A DNA stretch of 64,000 bases. Origin: Aquatica leii. Lineage: Eukaryota; Arthropoda; Insecta; Coleoptera; Lampyridae. This document shows positions 46,509 to 58,010 of this stretch, in pieces. The notes below the pieces were generated by a model, which searched no databases, was not told the DNA's origin, and saw only the letters and a program-made list of their open reading frames with translations. The stretch covers positions 226,384,532-226,448,531 of the forward strand of contig CM069432.1 of NCBI GenBank assembly GCA_035610365.1. Direction: 5' to 3'. The translations under genes were made by a program, and so were the position numbers. Each line of letters begins with the position of its first letter. Position 1 is the stretch's first letter.

Positions 46509-48047
46509 GTATTGTGACATGTTACTACCCTTACAGCATTAAACTGTCGTATGCTGTTATTGGCAATACGAGAAATTCATTCAGAAAGTAACTTATTCAA
46601 AAACGTACAAACGTAATAGGAAAATTTAAAGTTGAAAGCACTTCGAAGATTTTTATATTTATATTTTAACGAGGTCGCATTAGGTAGTTTTGAAACAGTA
46701 TTAAAGCTTACTATACGGTTTCTTTGAAGTCTGCGCTGCGGCAAAAACGTCAAGTTATAGAAAATAAAATGTTTTAGTGAAAGTTAAAAACGAAGCCTAG
46801 CTAGATTATGTCATATCAATTTATTAAGTCATAAGCCGAGTATTCAATTTTAAATTACCTATTGTTTTTTGCAACCGACCCTGAACGTATTAACTGTCTA
46901 ACTGAAAGTTGCAAAGTAAAGGCTTGAGTTTTCTAATTTATCCCATAGCAAAAGTTTGTAAAGAAGTCTAACCGACAGGGTAAAATTTAATATACAGCAG
47001 CGGCGGTAAAGTTGCACAGGAAGCAACCCCAAGCAGATAAATACTAAAATTAATTACGGGGAAGTTCGTAAATTGTAAATGATTAAGGAGCCCTTCTTGT
47101 GTGACATAATGACATGTTATATTGTTAATTAATGCTTACAAGTAGGATATTGCTGTTGATAGGTAGTAAGTCTATACAAGTTTCTTAATGATTAGGTAAA
47201 CAAATTTTAATTTATCGCTTATAAACGAGTTGAACGGCCAGATTTTCATCCTTTTTACCTGAATCACCTGACGCCATGTCTTATGCTTTAAAGCTATTAA
47301 TTAATTATAACTACAGTTTACACGGTAGTTACCCAAGCGCACTTGTGTTGTTTATAAGTAAGATATACGTCAAAAAGGTATTATTAAATTTTCTTCTGGT
47401 TTAGTATCATCTGCAATTTACGTGATGCGAGTGGTTAGTTCGTTTACTTCAGAAAACAATGACTATTGAAAAGATAAACAAGTTGTAATCCAACAAGCAA
47501 ACTTCCTAATTGTATTTTTTTTTAAATTGCTGAGACTTTCAACACAATCAAGATCTTGAATTTATGGTAGTTATAAAGTGCAAATGAATAAAAAGTTTGA
47601 TAAACGATACGTCGAAAATTTTCTAATTTAAAATCTAAATCTCACAATAAATCATGAACTTAAAAAAAAATTAGATCGATGTGTGATTATAAGAGAAAAC
47701 ATTTATGTTTTAAAATTGTAGGTTTCTTAAGATTTAAATGATAAAAGCGCTATGTTGAACGTGTACTAAAATTTTAACAACTTTTTAAATTACTTTTTTT
47801 TAAACTTTCTTTTACTTGAAACAATACCTCTAATAAATTTAATTTTTATTTAACATCAAGTTTCAGATTTTTTATGCATAAATTGTTTAAGAAGTTATGC
47901 GGTATAAAACTACATTAAGAAGAAATAGAATTATGTTAATGTTATTTTAAAACTAAATAGATATAAAAACACTCTTTCTTATATAGATTTAAAAAGTTCT
48001 AAAAATGTAAACAACATAAATTACGTAGTTTTGTAACGAAAATATTG
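46509..48047. other. CARP intron, no recognised feature
   Basis: AT-rich; no transposon protein recognised. Confidence 0.5.
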
Positions 48048-48131
48048 GAAGGTTCAACAGGTGGCATGAGTTACATTTCCGTAAAATGGTGGGAACAAAA
48101 TGTAATCATCCTCAACCCTATTAACAACCAA
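48048..48131 (+). other. Possible relic or alternative copy of the CARP C-terminal exon
   Basis: A 28-codon stretch reads EGSTGGMSYISVKWWEQN then VIILNPINNQ, directly followed by GTACGT. The CARP exon 1.6 kb upstream has DGST...VTW-LILNKPIYITKQQ over exactly 84 nt before its donor. Nucleotide blocks GGTTCAAC, ATCCTCAAC and CCTATT occur in the same order. Whether this is a decayed duplicate or coincidence I cannot tell. Confidence 0.3.
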
Positions 48132-48595
48132 GTACGTAATTAAAACATTTGTATTATTAATGCAGCTTAGCACATACTTCTGTTAGTACTGCTCCTTGAA
48201 TAATGTATTTCTACTTAATCAACTGTTTTTGCAATCAATGCTTAAACAACGCACTAATTAAAAACCTTTTGCATCAAATGCATTTTTGTTTTCTTATTTA
48301 CATTTTAAATCGTATACCATAAAATTGTATGTACATTTGTTAACGGTTAATTTATAACTATTGTTTTGTATAAAACTTGACAATTTAAATGTTATACAAA
48401 ATTATATTTACAGAATAGACTTTAAATTATTTTTATTAAAATAAATACAACAAAACTAAAAATACATAAGTAAGAAATCCATATTCTTATTTTTTTTTAA
48501 TTTTTTTTTATTTAATCTAATTTCCTTGTACCTTTCGGTGTCGGATTATAACCCTGTTTACAATATATGTACCTTATAAATCTTATTACATTTGA

Positions 48596-51500
48596 TTAGC
48601 AATTCTTAATTAATTTATTCCAAGCCTTGCTGTCTCTTGTCAGGTTCCTTACTTCTCTCCATTGTATGTTTCTATTTTCCGCTGCTACTTTTACCTGATC
48701 CTCCCATTTCCTTCTTGGTCGGCCTACTGCGTTCTTCCCCTCTGTTCTTGCTTCATATACTCTCTTCGCTATCCTGTTGTCATCCTTTTGAAGCAGATGT
48801 CCTATCCAACCTAACTGCCTTTCTTCTACCAGTGTCAATATAGGTTTCACTTTCAATTGTTCCGTTATATTTTAATTTCTCACTCTGTCCGATCTTGTTA
48901 TTCCTTTAATTTTCCTCAAATATCTCATCTCCATTGCTCTAATTTTGCTCTCGTTTCTTCTGTTTATCGTCCATGATTCGCTGCCATAAATTAACGATGG
49001 TTGTACTACTTTTTTATATACTTCCGATTTTATTTGTTCTGGAATTTCTTTTTTCCTGAGGAACGTGTTTTTAAGTGTGTTGTATATTTTCCCCACCTTG
49101 CTTATTCTTTCCATTATTTCGTTATCTATTTCTCCTTTGTTATCTATTGTTGTACCTAGATATTTAAAGTTTGTTACTTGTTCTAGTGTTCGTCCTTTTA
49201 TCTTGATATTGTGTTGAAGGACTATTTTGGCCATAATCATTGTTTTAGTTTTTTCTATATTTATCTCCATTTTTATTTTGCTGAGCTCGCGATCGTAGAT
49301 ATTAATGTTTTCTTGGAGTTTTTCCGCTGATTCTGCTAGTAGTAATATATCATCCGCGAATAGTAGTTCCTGTATTGTTGTTTAAATTACAATTTAAACA
49401 TAAAATTGGATTATTGAAACACTTATAATTTTCAAACTTAAGAAATTGTGAAAATACTTAATGATTACTCCACATGTAAAACAATCCAAGTGCAAACGTA
49501 AGTAGTTACGTTATATTTAGATTTCTGCTATATCAACACTTTACTAAGAATGTGTTACATTATAGTAACCCACATTTGTAATAGTAACCATAAATATGCT
49601 AACTTTGTATTTCACAACGTTTGTAAAAATTGTATATAAATAGTAGACAGTTATTAATAAAATTATCATTCAACGTCAACTTGTTTGATCACTGACACCT
49701 GTCCTAAAATCTGGTATTGTTTAGATACTGATTACCTGGGCAAGTGTCCCACTATTAAATACGATACACTTTACGTGCTTAATAATTGTTATTCTATTCA
49801 ATCTCCAACTTCCCACTTCCATATTGTAGCATTTCTTTTTACAAATCTTCACTATGTCGTCCATGAGTACTGAAAATACGAGTTGGCTGAGCACGCATCC
49901 CTGTTTCAGTCCTATTTTTGTTTTGAATTGTTTTAACTCGTTGTTATGTGTCCTTACTTTATTTCTATTGTCTTTGTATAGTGCTTTGATCACATCTATC
50001 ATATCATTACTTATTCCTCTTCTTTCCATGCTTTCCCACACATCCTTTCTCCTTACCCTGTCGAACGCTTTTTGCAGGTCAATAAAGCAAATATGAATTT
50101 CCTTCTTTTTCTTTATCGTTTTTTCCCCTAATTGTCTGATTGTGAAAATTAGGTCCTGTGTGCTTCTCCCTCTACGGAACCCATGTTGTGACTCCTCCAG
50201 CGAGTTTTCGATTTCTTCTCTCAGTCGCTTCTCGATAATGCTGCTTAATACTTTGCCGGGTATACTCGTTAGTGTAATGCCCCTATAATTTGAGCATTCC
50301 TTTATGTCTCCTTTTTTGTATAGGGGTAGTATTATTCCTATATTCCAGTCTGTGGGTATTATTTTTTGTGCTATCATTTCATTTAGCAACTCACGGAAAT
50401 CCTCTACAGCTATCGGTCCCATATATCTCAACATTTCGCTTGTGATTTCATCTTCTCCTGGTGCTTTCCCTAGTTTGAGTTTCTTGATTGCTTCAACGAT
50501 TTCTTCTTTTATGATTCTTTGTATCTTTTGTGTATCTCTATGTCCCGTTCTTATTTCCTTTATCTCTTGTTCTACGTCATTATTTCTTGCTTCTGTTAGT
50601 TCTTCAAAGTATTCCTTCCATCTCTGCATTATTTCCCTCTCTTCGGTAATCACTTTCCCGTTTTTATCTTTTATGTTTCTTAGTTTGGGTGGTTTCTTTT
50701 GTTTTAATTGCTTTAATGTATTATAGAAAAGTTTTTGGTTCTCTAAATAATTTACTCTCATCCTGTTCCCGAACTCTTCCCATGATTTTTCATTCGCTTC
50801 TTTTATGCTTTTCTTTACTTCGGTTCGTATTTTCTTGTATGTAATATAGTCTTCTTCCGATCCAGTTATTATATACTTTTTCCATTTTTCCTTCTTTTCT
50901 TTGACTTTTTGTTGTATCTCGGTTGACCACCATCTGCTTCCCTTCCTGTATATGTTCACAATTTTCTTTACTACACAACTAGTTCTTGCTGCTTCTAGAA
51001 TATTGTCTTTAAAGTGTCTCCATTTCCTTTCTATATCTTCGCTCTCTCTTTTATTTTGGGCAATTTTCTTCTCTAGACTTTCTTGGTAAATTTTTTGTAT
51101 TTCACTCTCCTTTAGCCTATAACTTTTAATTTTTTGTTTTACTATTAACTTCCTTTTTATCTCATCTTTATCTTTCGCGTTTATCCAGAGTTCCATTTTT
51201 AGTAGGAAATGATCACTTCCTATTTCGGCGTTTCTTTTCACCCTTACATCCTTTACTCTGTTCCAATTTTCTGTATTTACAATAAAGTAGTCAATGATTG
51301 ACTTCTCGTTCCAGGAGCGGACTTCCCTGGTATATTTGTGTATGTCCTTGTGCATAAATTTCGTGTTGCTGATCACTAAGTCATTTCCTACACATAGGTA
51401 TATTATCCTTATACCGTTATCATTTTTAGTATTTTTGCCCTGCTGCCCCATGTGCCTTTCTATGCCTTCATTGTTATTGCCTACACTGCCAGTCATATCT

Positions 51501-51920
51501 CCCATTATAATTACGTTTCTTTCTCCTCTATAAATTTCTATTTGTAGTATTTCATAAAACTGATCTTTCATTTCCTTCCTCTCATTATCATTGGGCGCAT
51601 ACGCTACTATTATCGTCCACACTTCCTCGTTGTCTATTTTGATGTCTAGTGTCAGCAGCCTTTCATTGATATACCTTTCTTCCCTGAAATTTTTTACTTT
51701 ATCGGCTTTTACTATTAATCCTACCCCTTTTGCTCCCCATTCTTCTTGTTCTACTCCTGACCAATATAGCCAGTGTCCTTCGTTCAGTTCCATTTCTCCT
51801 TTCCCTTTTCTTTTAGTTTCCGTTATGTCTAAATAGTCGATGTTTTGCATTTGGATCTCCTTGATTATTTCATCTTCTTTCCCTATGATGCTTTTCACAT
51901 TCCAGGTGCCAATATCACGT
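48596..51920 (-). pseudogene. LINE ORF2: endonuclease and reverse transcriptase, interrupted
   Basis: Reading begins around 51920 with DIGTWNVKSIIGKEDEII, so the conserved frame starts before the GTG at 51898. Endonuclease: VAYAPNDNERKEMKDQFYEI, VIIMGDMTGSVGNN (catalytic Asp), IDYFIVNTENW and GSDHFLLKMEL. RT: LKLGKAPGEDEITSEMLRYM, CSNYRGITLTSIPGKVLSSI, SQHGFRRGRSTQDLI, ICFIDLQKAFDRVRR (motif A), KIGLKQGCVLSQLVFSVLMD (motif B). The YxDD region (ELLFADDILLLAES) lies beyond the insertion at 49379-49784. The 3' part gives MEINIEKTKTMIMAKI, FKYLGTTIDNKG and WIGHLLQKDD with GRPRRKWEDQV. One further break lies near 48870. ORF2 nicks the target and copies the RNA; this copy is disabled mainly by the insertion. 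Confidence 0.92.
49379..49784 (+). mobile_element. Solo-LTR-like insertion, 406 bp, inside the LINE RT
   Basis: Flanked by ATTGT direct repeats (49374-49378 and 49785-49789). It begins TGTTTAAATTAC and ends GTGCTTAATA, with a TATATAAATAG box at about 49634 followed 20 nt later by AATAAAA. The LINE reading frame is collinear across it: RLNRI on one side, TIQELLFADD on the other, once one duplicate is ignored. A 5-bp duplication fits Copia, Bel or Gypsy-like elements; the terminal TG...TA is slightly off the TG...CA norm. Confidence 0.8.
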
Positions 51921-52064
51921 CTCTTTTTTGTTTTATTTCCTTCGGTTCTTCTTTGTTGTATTGTTTATTTTCTTTCCTATTTTTTTGTTTTTGATGTATT
52001 CTCATTTGCGCATTTCCTTGTTCATTGCCTTTTTTGTCATCGTTTTCTCCTATCCTATCTTTTT

Positions 52065-52786
52065 CTACCAGTTGTTTCTCCCGGTACGGGATATTTTTTG
52101 TAGTTGTTCATCCAAAGTGCTTCCCTCCGGGGACGTTTTTGTTACTGTCCTCTTTAGGGTAATTGCTTCTGAACTATCTTCCTTTGTCCATTTTTCTTCC
52201 TTTCTTAAATCTTCGACCTTGTATATTTGGTCGTTCACAATTAGCATATTGAATTTTAACTGCGCCTTAAACCCTTTTTTTGCGCTTCTTTTAGGTGTAG
52301 TATTAATCTCCTTCTTTCTTCTTGTGTTTCCTTGGTGTAGTCTTGGTCGATCCCGATGTCAGATCCTTTAAGTTTTTTCGCATTCTGAAGGATTGCTAGT
52401 TTCGTACTTTCTTTAGTTAATTTAACGTGTATTGGTCTTTTCTTGTTCTTGCTGTAGCCCCCAATTCTTCTGGCTTGGTCGGTATCGGCTTTTATGTCTA
52501 TTTTCATACCTATTTTTTGAATAATTGTTTGTAATTTGGCCCTTAACTCATTTCCATTATCGTTTTCTTCATCTACTACACCTTTTATTACAATATTCTT
52601 TTTTCTTACTTCTCTTTCTAGATTAATTATTTTTCCTTCTTACGCTAATATTTGTGCTTTTAATTTTACGTTTTCTTCTTTTACTTGTTTCATTTCTGAT
52701 ACTAGTGTATCTAATTTTGTACTCATTTGGTTCATGTTCCCCTCTATTCTTTGAAACATTTCTTCTATTTTGTCGAACTCACTCAT
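52065..52786 (-). pseudogene. LINE ORF1 (coiled-coil RNA-binding protein), broken
   Basis: ATG at 52786 opens MSEFDKIEEMFQRIEGNMNQ, then a heptad-rich coiled coil (LVSEMKQVKEENVKLKAQIL) ended by a TAA near 52640. Past the stop come REVRKKNIVIKGVVDEEN, IGMKIDIKADTDQARRIGGY, KKRPIHVKLTKESTKLAILQ and DYTKETQEERRRLILHLKEA, which look like an RRM-type and C-terminal domain of L1-style ORF1. A frameshift near 52256 precedes the tail. ORF1 proteins bind LINE RNA as trimers. Confidence 0.8.
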
Positions 52787-53320
52787 CTTTAAGTTTAATT
52801 AATCACTTTAATTGAATTTTACCGTAATTTATTTCTCTGTTCACAATTTGTACGTGGCTGTTAACCTTTTAATTATTAATTCTTGTGCATTCCTGGATAT
52901 GCTTCCTTTTAAACAGTTATTTGTTATTTGGGTTGCCTATTTATTCGTCTTGTAGCGCGCAGTGCTATCACCCAAGTCGACCTTTCGGAGGTGATATCAC
53001 TTATCTCCCGGCGTTGCTTGTATATTTATTCGTATATTTAATATTCAATATTTACAAATTCGTACTTAATTAATCCGTTTCTCCTTCCTTCTTAAATTTT
53101 TATTTATATAATCTAATCCTATGCAATTAATTCTCTTTATAATTAACCACTTACGTGTAAATTTAACTCGTAAAGGCTCAGATTTTGAGTTTGTTTACGG
53201 AGCAATTGACACGCGTGCACTCACAATCACAGGTTCAACAAATAAATCCCATATTCTTATATAGGTACTAAATTAAATAAAATTAAAACAGTTTTTAAAA
53301 TTGGTTTTTAGAGTATTCTT

Positions 53321-53599
53321 TGTTGTATTCTCCCTAACCATTAATAAATGAAACGCATTAACGATATTTGATTAAATAATATAACATCACTTTATAAATT
53401 TCAAAGATGGCTTTGATCGACCACGTCGGAAGAAAACATAACTCGACTTCTCTTTTATAGCGTCTTTCGTGGTCGATCGTACCACAACCAAATAAAAAAA
53501 TTTACTAAATTATCAATAATAACACAACAGTTTGGCTTTCCTGACTTATTTAGCGTCCTCGTCAAAATACTACCTACAACGGTTCTACAGCACATTACA
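53321..53599 (-). repeat. Gypsy 3' LTR
   Basis: On the minus strand it runs from TGTAATGTGCTG to GAATACAACA, preceded by a polypurine tract AAAAAAGGGGAAATAA at about 53608-53623. It contains TATAAAAG (53451-53458) inside an 11-bp inverted repeat, GATCGACCACG (53415-53425) and CGTGGTCGATC (53468-53478). From 53321 to about 53525 it matches the split LTR at 58870-60015. Confidence 0.75.
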
Positions 53600-53671
53600 A
53601 CTTAATTTATTATTTCCCCTTTTTTAGTCACTAGCTTTAAACCCTCACTTGCTAGAATTCCTTTATAGATT

Positions 53672-54600
53672 CTACCTGTTTGCTGTTCTCTCTCCTACTA
53701 TATACCTTATGTTACTCAACACCTTAGTAATACAGTAAGGTCCTTTATACTGAGGTTCTAACTTTCGGCTTTCGCCAGTAGAAGGTACATGAGATTTAAC
53801 GAAGACTAAGTCTCGTACATTGAGGTTTTCAGATGACGTGCTTGGCTTAACACATTTTTGAATTTGAGCTTCTCTATGCTCCTTTAACAAATTACAGACA
53901 TCATCTGACTTGACATTCGTTTTAGAAATACAATTCAAGCGCTTAATTTCTATAGTTAAAGGATCAACATGCAATCCTACACTACAATTCTGAAATATTA
54001 ATTCGAAAGGTGTGCATTTGGTAACACAATGCACACTATTATTTATACTCCATTCAACATCAAACAATTTATCATTCCATAAGTGATCACCAGATTCACA
54101 ATACTCAAGTTTTTGCAGAATCCCTCAAATAAATGAGCGGTAAAAGCAGTGACCCTATCTGTTATTACACAAAATGGTTTTCCATAATGCGAGATAAATT
54201 CTTGTAAAAATTTTACGGTTTCAAAAACACTCTTATCTTTTACAGCTTTTAATACAGTATATTTACTGAAACCGTCAATCAAACCCAGGATAAACTTATT
54301 GTGACAATCAATTTTTACAAGAGGGCCCAAATGATCTAAATGTACCGTTTGAAAACAAGTATCTCCCTTGGAATTTATAACTAAGTGATTAATGTTCCTA
54401 TGGCTAACACTAACAACATCATACCTTAAATCTTTGGGACAAATAAACCAAAACAATTTTTTGAAGTCATCAAGACCTTACCATTACAAAGTGTAAACTT
54501 TTGATGAGTCTTGGAATCTCCACTTTCTAATTTATCGACAATGCAATTTATTTCGGCATCTACACGTTGCAACGCAGTCGGTTGTTACCTTTACATGGCA
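53672..54600 (-). pseudogene. Gypsy integrase, frameshifted
   Basis: From the right: ALQRVDAEINCIVDKLESGD (start of the IN region), a stop or frameshift at about 54458, then VHLDHLGPLVKID (first catalytic Asp of the D,D-35-E core), FILGLIDGFSKYTVLKAV, KFLQEFISHYGKPFCVITDR (second Asp) and AFTAHLFEGFCKN. After a frame break near 54060: MFDVEWSINNSVHCVTKCTP, FELIF and the C-terminal GPYCITKVLSNIRYIV chromatin/DNA-binding region. The last catalytic Glu region is disrupted by the frame break. Confidence 0.88.
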
Positions 54601-54649
54601 CACAAGTAAACCTACCAATCCCATATCGACCCCTTCCTCGACAGGCTCA

Positions 54650-55795
54650 AAAAGTCGGCGACGGTGTTAACCACCCCAGTGTGATAATTAGTTTTATAGT
54701 CAAATTTTCTTAAAAAGATATCTTTTTAACACCATTTCTCGGATATCAATCAGACATCATTTTGGCAACTTTTTCATACAAAATTTGTGTCAAAAATTCC
54801 TCATAAAATTGGTATCTATAAACTGTCACTATCACTTTTGAGACATCAATATAATACCATCTACAAGAAAGCTGAATGTCACTGTGATGCCAAATCATAT
54901 CACATAACATGATTATTCCACCGTTCTGTTATCAAATTTGTATTAATTAAATTATAAGCTCCCGTTTTGATTAATACAAATATGCGCAGTATCAATAATG
55001 ATTATATTTTTTAACTTTACTATGTTTAGCGAAGATCTAAACTTATAAAAAAACATTGTAATTACAAATTACATATTGGAATAATATATTTTAAACTTTT
55101 ATATGGTAGTAGACATCGTTTTAACAAGCATTTAAAATAATAAAAAAACTTAGGTTACATCACTTTATACTTCATCGGACATTCTTTGTAAGGCTTCGGT
55201 GTGTAGGAGGATGCGGCAAATTGTGCTGATTAGTTTATAATACCGCCAAACTAAAATGAAATTATATCTTAATAATCTTTTTATGTACACCATTTACAAT
55301 AACAAATTATTAATATGTTCTACGGTAAAACTTTTATGTCTAAAATTATATCTATTTATCATTAATAATTATTATTATTCCACGAAATTGAATTAATATT
55401 TCATTATGTTATTATTATTATTAAGTCTAAAATAACGTATCTTTCTTTACAAATTGTCTTTTGCGTAAAATACACAACATATTATATGGATAACTACAAA
55501 TATTCGATTCCTGTCCTCAACGTTTGCAAAATGACCAATTAGAAAATGTAATTATAACGCTTTCATGAATTTTGTATGAACTAAATTGATGCTTTGAGCG
55601 TTTAAATTTTTGTGTTGAATTTATAACAGAATGTTGCATTGACAACGTTAGCAGCGTATACACACCACTAAACTATCTATTAGCTATGAAAATCGTACCA
55701 ATAATTTTGTATCAAAACATTTTTATTAAAGTGACACTCGGATGTCAATAAATTGATACCAATGCTGATTGGGATTACAATCTGTTTTAATAACA
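54650..55795. mobile_element. Non-coding insertion within the Gypsy pol
   Basis: RNase H coding stops abruptly after KTDC at about 55797, and integrase-proximal coding resumes near 54600. The 1.1 kb between is AT-rich and non-coding. It carries at 55281-55355 a block (TACACCATTTAC ... TTTTATGTCTAAAAT) related to the right flank of the 10.2-10.6 kb palindrome. The right end reads CCCAATCAGC on the minus strand. Ends and class are unresolved. Confidence 0.5.
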
Positions 55796-56700
55796 AAAGA
55801 AATTCCTATAAGATAAACCCTAAACCTTTCTATTGACCACACAATAGTGAATTTCTCTAATTCATAAGAGTGTTAACGTGGCTCTTTATCACTTGTTTTC
55901 CTACTAAAATAACTAATAGAATGCAAGTTACCATCCCTCTGTTGTTGGTGCAAAACACCCCCTAACCCTATTTTACTAGCGTCTCTATGTAATTCAGTTT
56001 TTGCCTTTGGATTATCAACAGATAGAATTGGTTCACTGCATATTTTCGTTTGATCACAATAAACGCGTAATCCTGTTCACTACCCCAAGAAAAACTATTT
56101 TCTTTTTTTCATAAATCTGTTAACGGGGAATAATAATTGCAAAATTCTTGACAAACCTCCAAAAATAACTTGACAGTCTACCAAAGCTACGTACTGATTG
56201 TAAGTCTACCGGTTTAGGAAAATCATTAATTGCATGTAATTTTGTTTTTCCTGGCGCAATTCTTAATTCACTAATACTAAACCCCAAGTAGTCTAACTTT
56301 TGTCTAAAATATTGTCACTTATCTATTCTTAAAGTTAAATTCGCGTCCCTTAAAATACACAAAACCTCTTTAAATTCCGCATACCTTCTTCAAATGTCTC
56401 TGATAGTATAATTATATCATCCAGGTACGCCATTACCGTAGTATACCTAAGATTTTTTAAATATGGTGTAATAATAAACTGGAGTATCATTAATCAAGTC
56501 AATTTTTATTGCAGCTTTGTTAGTGACACCTAGCTGACGCATTTTAACAGCAACAATGTCCTTACACTTGTTAATAAACAGCAAAAAATCACTTAACTCA
56601 CCACTAGCTAAATCGGTATTAACTTCTTTGGCTGTTATATCTATTTCCTTCACTTCTCGTTTATGTTCTACAATATCAGAGTTTTGTTCTACTTCATTAC
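55796..56700 (-). pseudogene. Gypsy reverse transcriptase and RNase H, decayed and internally deleted
   Basis: LSDFLLFINKCKDIVAVKMR, QLGVTNKAAIKIDLINDTPV and YYY correspond to the start of a Gypsy RT. The fingers and half of the palm are missing, and the reading jumps to MAYLDDIIILSETFEEGM (catalytic YLDD, near 56420). The thumb and RNase H follow in broken frames: DNPKAKTELHRDASKIGLGG (RNase H Asp), VLHQQQRDGNLHSISYFSRK, ELEKFTIVWSIERFRVYLIG. The RNase H C-terminus is cut off by the 54650-55795 insertion. Confidence 0.85.
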
Positions 56701-56791
56701 AAACTTCACCACGCGTAACTAGTTGTCTTTTATGAACTTTCCAACTTTCCCAGATAAATTCACTAATTCTAATGCAGAGCGTCCTATGAAA

Positions 56792-57310
56792 TCAGTTCTT
56801 AAAACATCTAGGGATAGCATGTCCTGTTTCACGAATACCACCTGAGATACACAAATCATGATTAGTAACATCAGTACTTACGCGTATATAACTAACATAA
56901 TTGTTTGGAATTGTTGTTGTTTCATAAACGCGTAACATAACTTTTCTACTTTCACTTGGTTGGGGATCTTCCCTAACGTTTTTAATTTCTAATTTATCAG
57001 CACGGCTAATGATAAATATATGCTCCTGTTCGGTAAAAGTATGACTCACAATTAACGATACATCCTGCGATTCGTTGAGCACTATGTGAACTTTTACTTT
57101 TGCTTCCACGCCATCAATATTCAATAAAATAGTAAATAATCCCAGCGGTTTTACAACACTTTGTTCATAACCAATTAATCGGTTCAAATCCTACTCGAAA
57201 TAAGAAAAAGAAAATGCTTCTGCTTTATCTTCTTGCATTGTAACACAACTACTTCCTAAGTCAATATAACTGTCAAAAAGTTTCTTATTGATTAAAGCAT
57301 GCTTAAAGTA
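56792..57310 (-). pseudogene. Gypsy aspartic protease
   Basis: YIDLGSSCVTMQEDKAEAFS carries the retropepsin catalytic triad region (DLGS, near 57255) in place of the usual D-S/T-G. A stop precedes NRLIGYEQSVVKPLGLFTIL, and NESQDVSLIVSHTFTEQE and NYVSYIRVSTDVTNHDLCIS follow. It processes the Gag-Pol polyprotein in live elements; here the Ser-Gly motif is altered and the frame has a stop. Confidence 0.75.
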
Positions 57311-57419
57311 GTTTGCATGCAAATCGATAACAGACTTAGAAACAATATTCACAACATTAACAGTGTTTTTTTTATTATATGATTTGCTTAACGCTTTTTT
57401 TGCTGAATAACCTGTTTAC

Positions 57420-58010
57420 TTTTGCTTGAACATTTTCGAGCAAAATTACCTGACAAACCACACCTAAAGCATTTTACTGAATTCGTTTTTTTGTTTACAG
57501 TTCCATCGTTACTTTTCAATTTTTCAGAATGTCTTTTGTTTATTTTACTGTAATTAGCAGCACAATGGTCTTAAATAGTCACGAAATCTTACATTATTCA
57601 AGCCATTTACCACCCATTCAATTGTTTCCGAATTAGTGATTTAACATTTGTTACATAACGATAATTTTTGAAAAAAGTATTTAATGATCTCTTGTTTTGG
57701 TTGCCATTTATAATTTTGCGCATGTCTTTAAGAAGTGCACACCACTGTTGCCAATTTTTCATTTCACACACTATCACGCTACTTTCTTGCAACACCTATT
57801 AGTTTTGATAACGCAAAATGAATAATTGCGACTTCGTCCCAATCGTATAATTCCCCATATTCTTCTATTTTTTCTACCCACGCTTCATTCAAAATACCAT
57901 TATCTACAGGATCAAATTCTGGTAATACAGGGCCTTCATAAATGATTGGATCCCACGTGACACATATGTATGTTAGGCAACGAACATTGCTTGGATTAGT
58001 ATAACGTAAA
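57420..58010 (-). pseudogene. Gypsy gag remnant with worn zinc knuckle
   Basis: WVEKIEEYGELYDWDEVAII, then broken frames to IEWVVNGLNN, then KCFRCGLSGNFARKCS (about 57428-57475), a CX2CX4HX4C knuckle in which the His is replaced by Asn. The knuckle would bind element RNA in a functional Gag. Confidence 0.7.

Larger units (their letters stand above)
48491..53248 (-). mobile_element. Full-length LINE (APE-type non-LTR retrotransposon)
   Basis: A 12-bp direct repeat CCATATTCTTAT flanks it (48479-48490 and 53249-53260). A T-rich run at the left end is the minus-strand 3' tail. It contains ORF1, an apurinic-type endonuclease, a reverse transcriptase and a C-terminal domain. After subtracting the 406-bp insertion at 49379-49784 the element is about 4.35 kb. 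I do not assign a clade with confidence; the EN ('GTWNV-SI-G', 'SETKRKGKGE') and C-terminal 'GRPR-RKWEDQV' features resemble insect LINEs often annotated as endonuclease-reverse transcriptase or craniofacial-development-protein-2-like. Confidence 0.9.

Noticed and set aside
49721..51898. LINE ORF2 starting at 51898
   Set aside because: The codon is GTG and the conserved GTWNV segment lies upstream, so this is not the true start.
50304..52371. Several + strand open frames of 60-150 codons rich in Ser, Leu and Phe
   Set aside because: They are antisense shadows of the LINE ORFs.
57183..57200. GGTTCAAATCC, a tRNA T-loop-like motif
   Set aside because: It lies inside the Gypsy protease coding region and no acceptor stem or other arms can be drawn around it.
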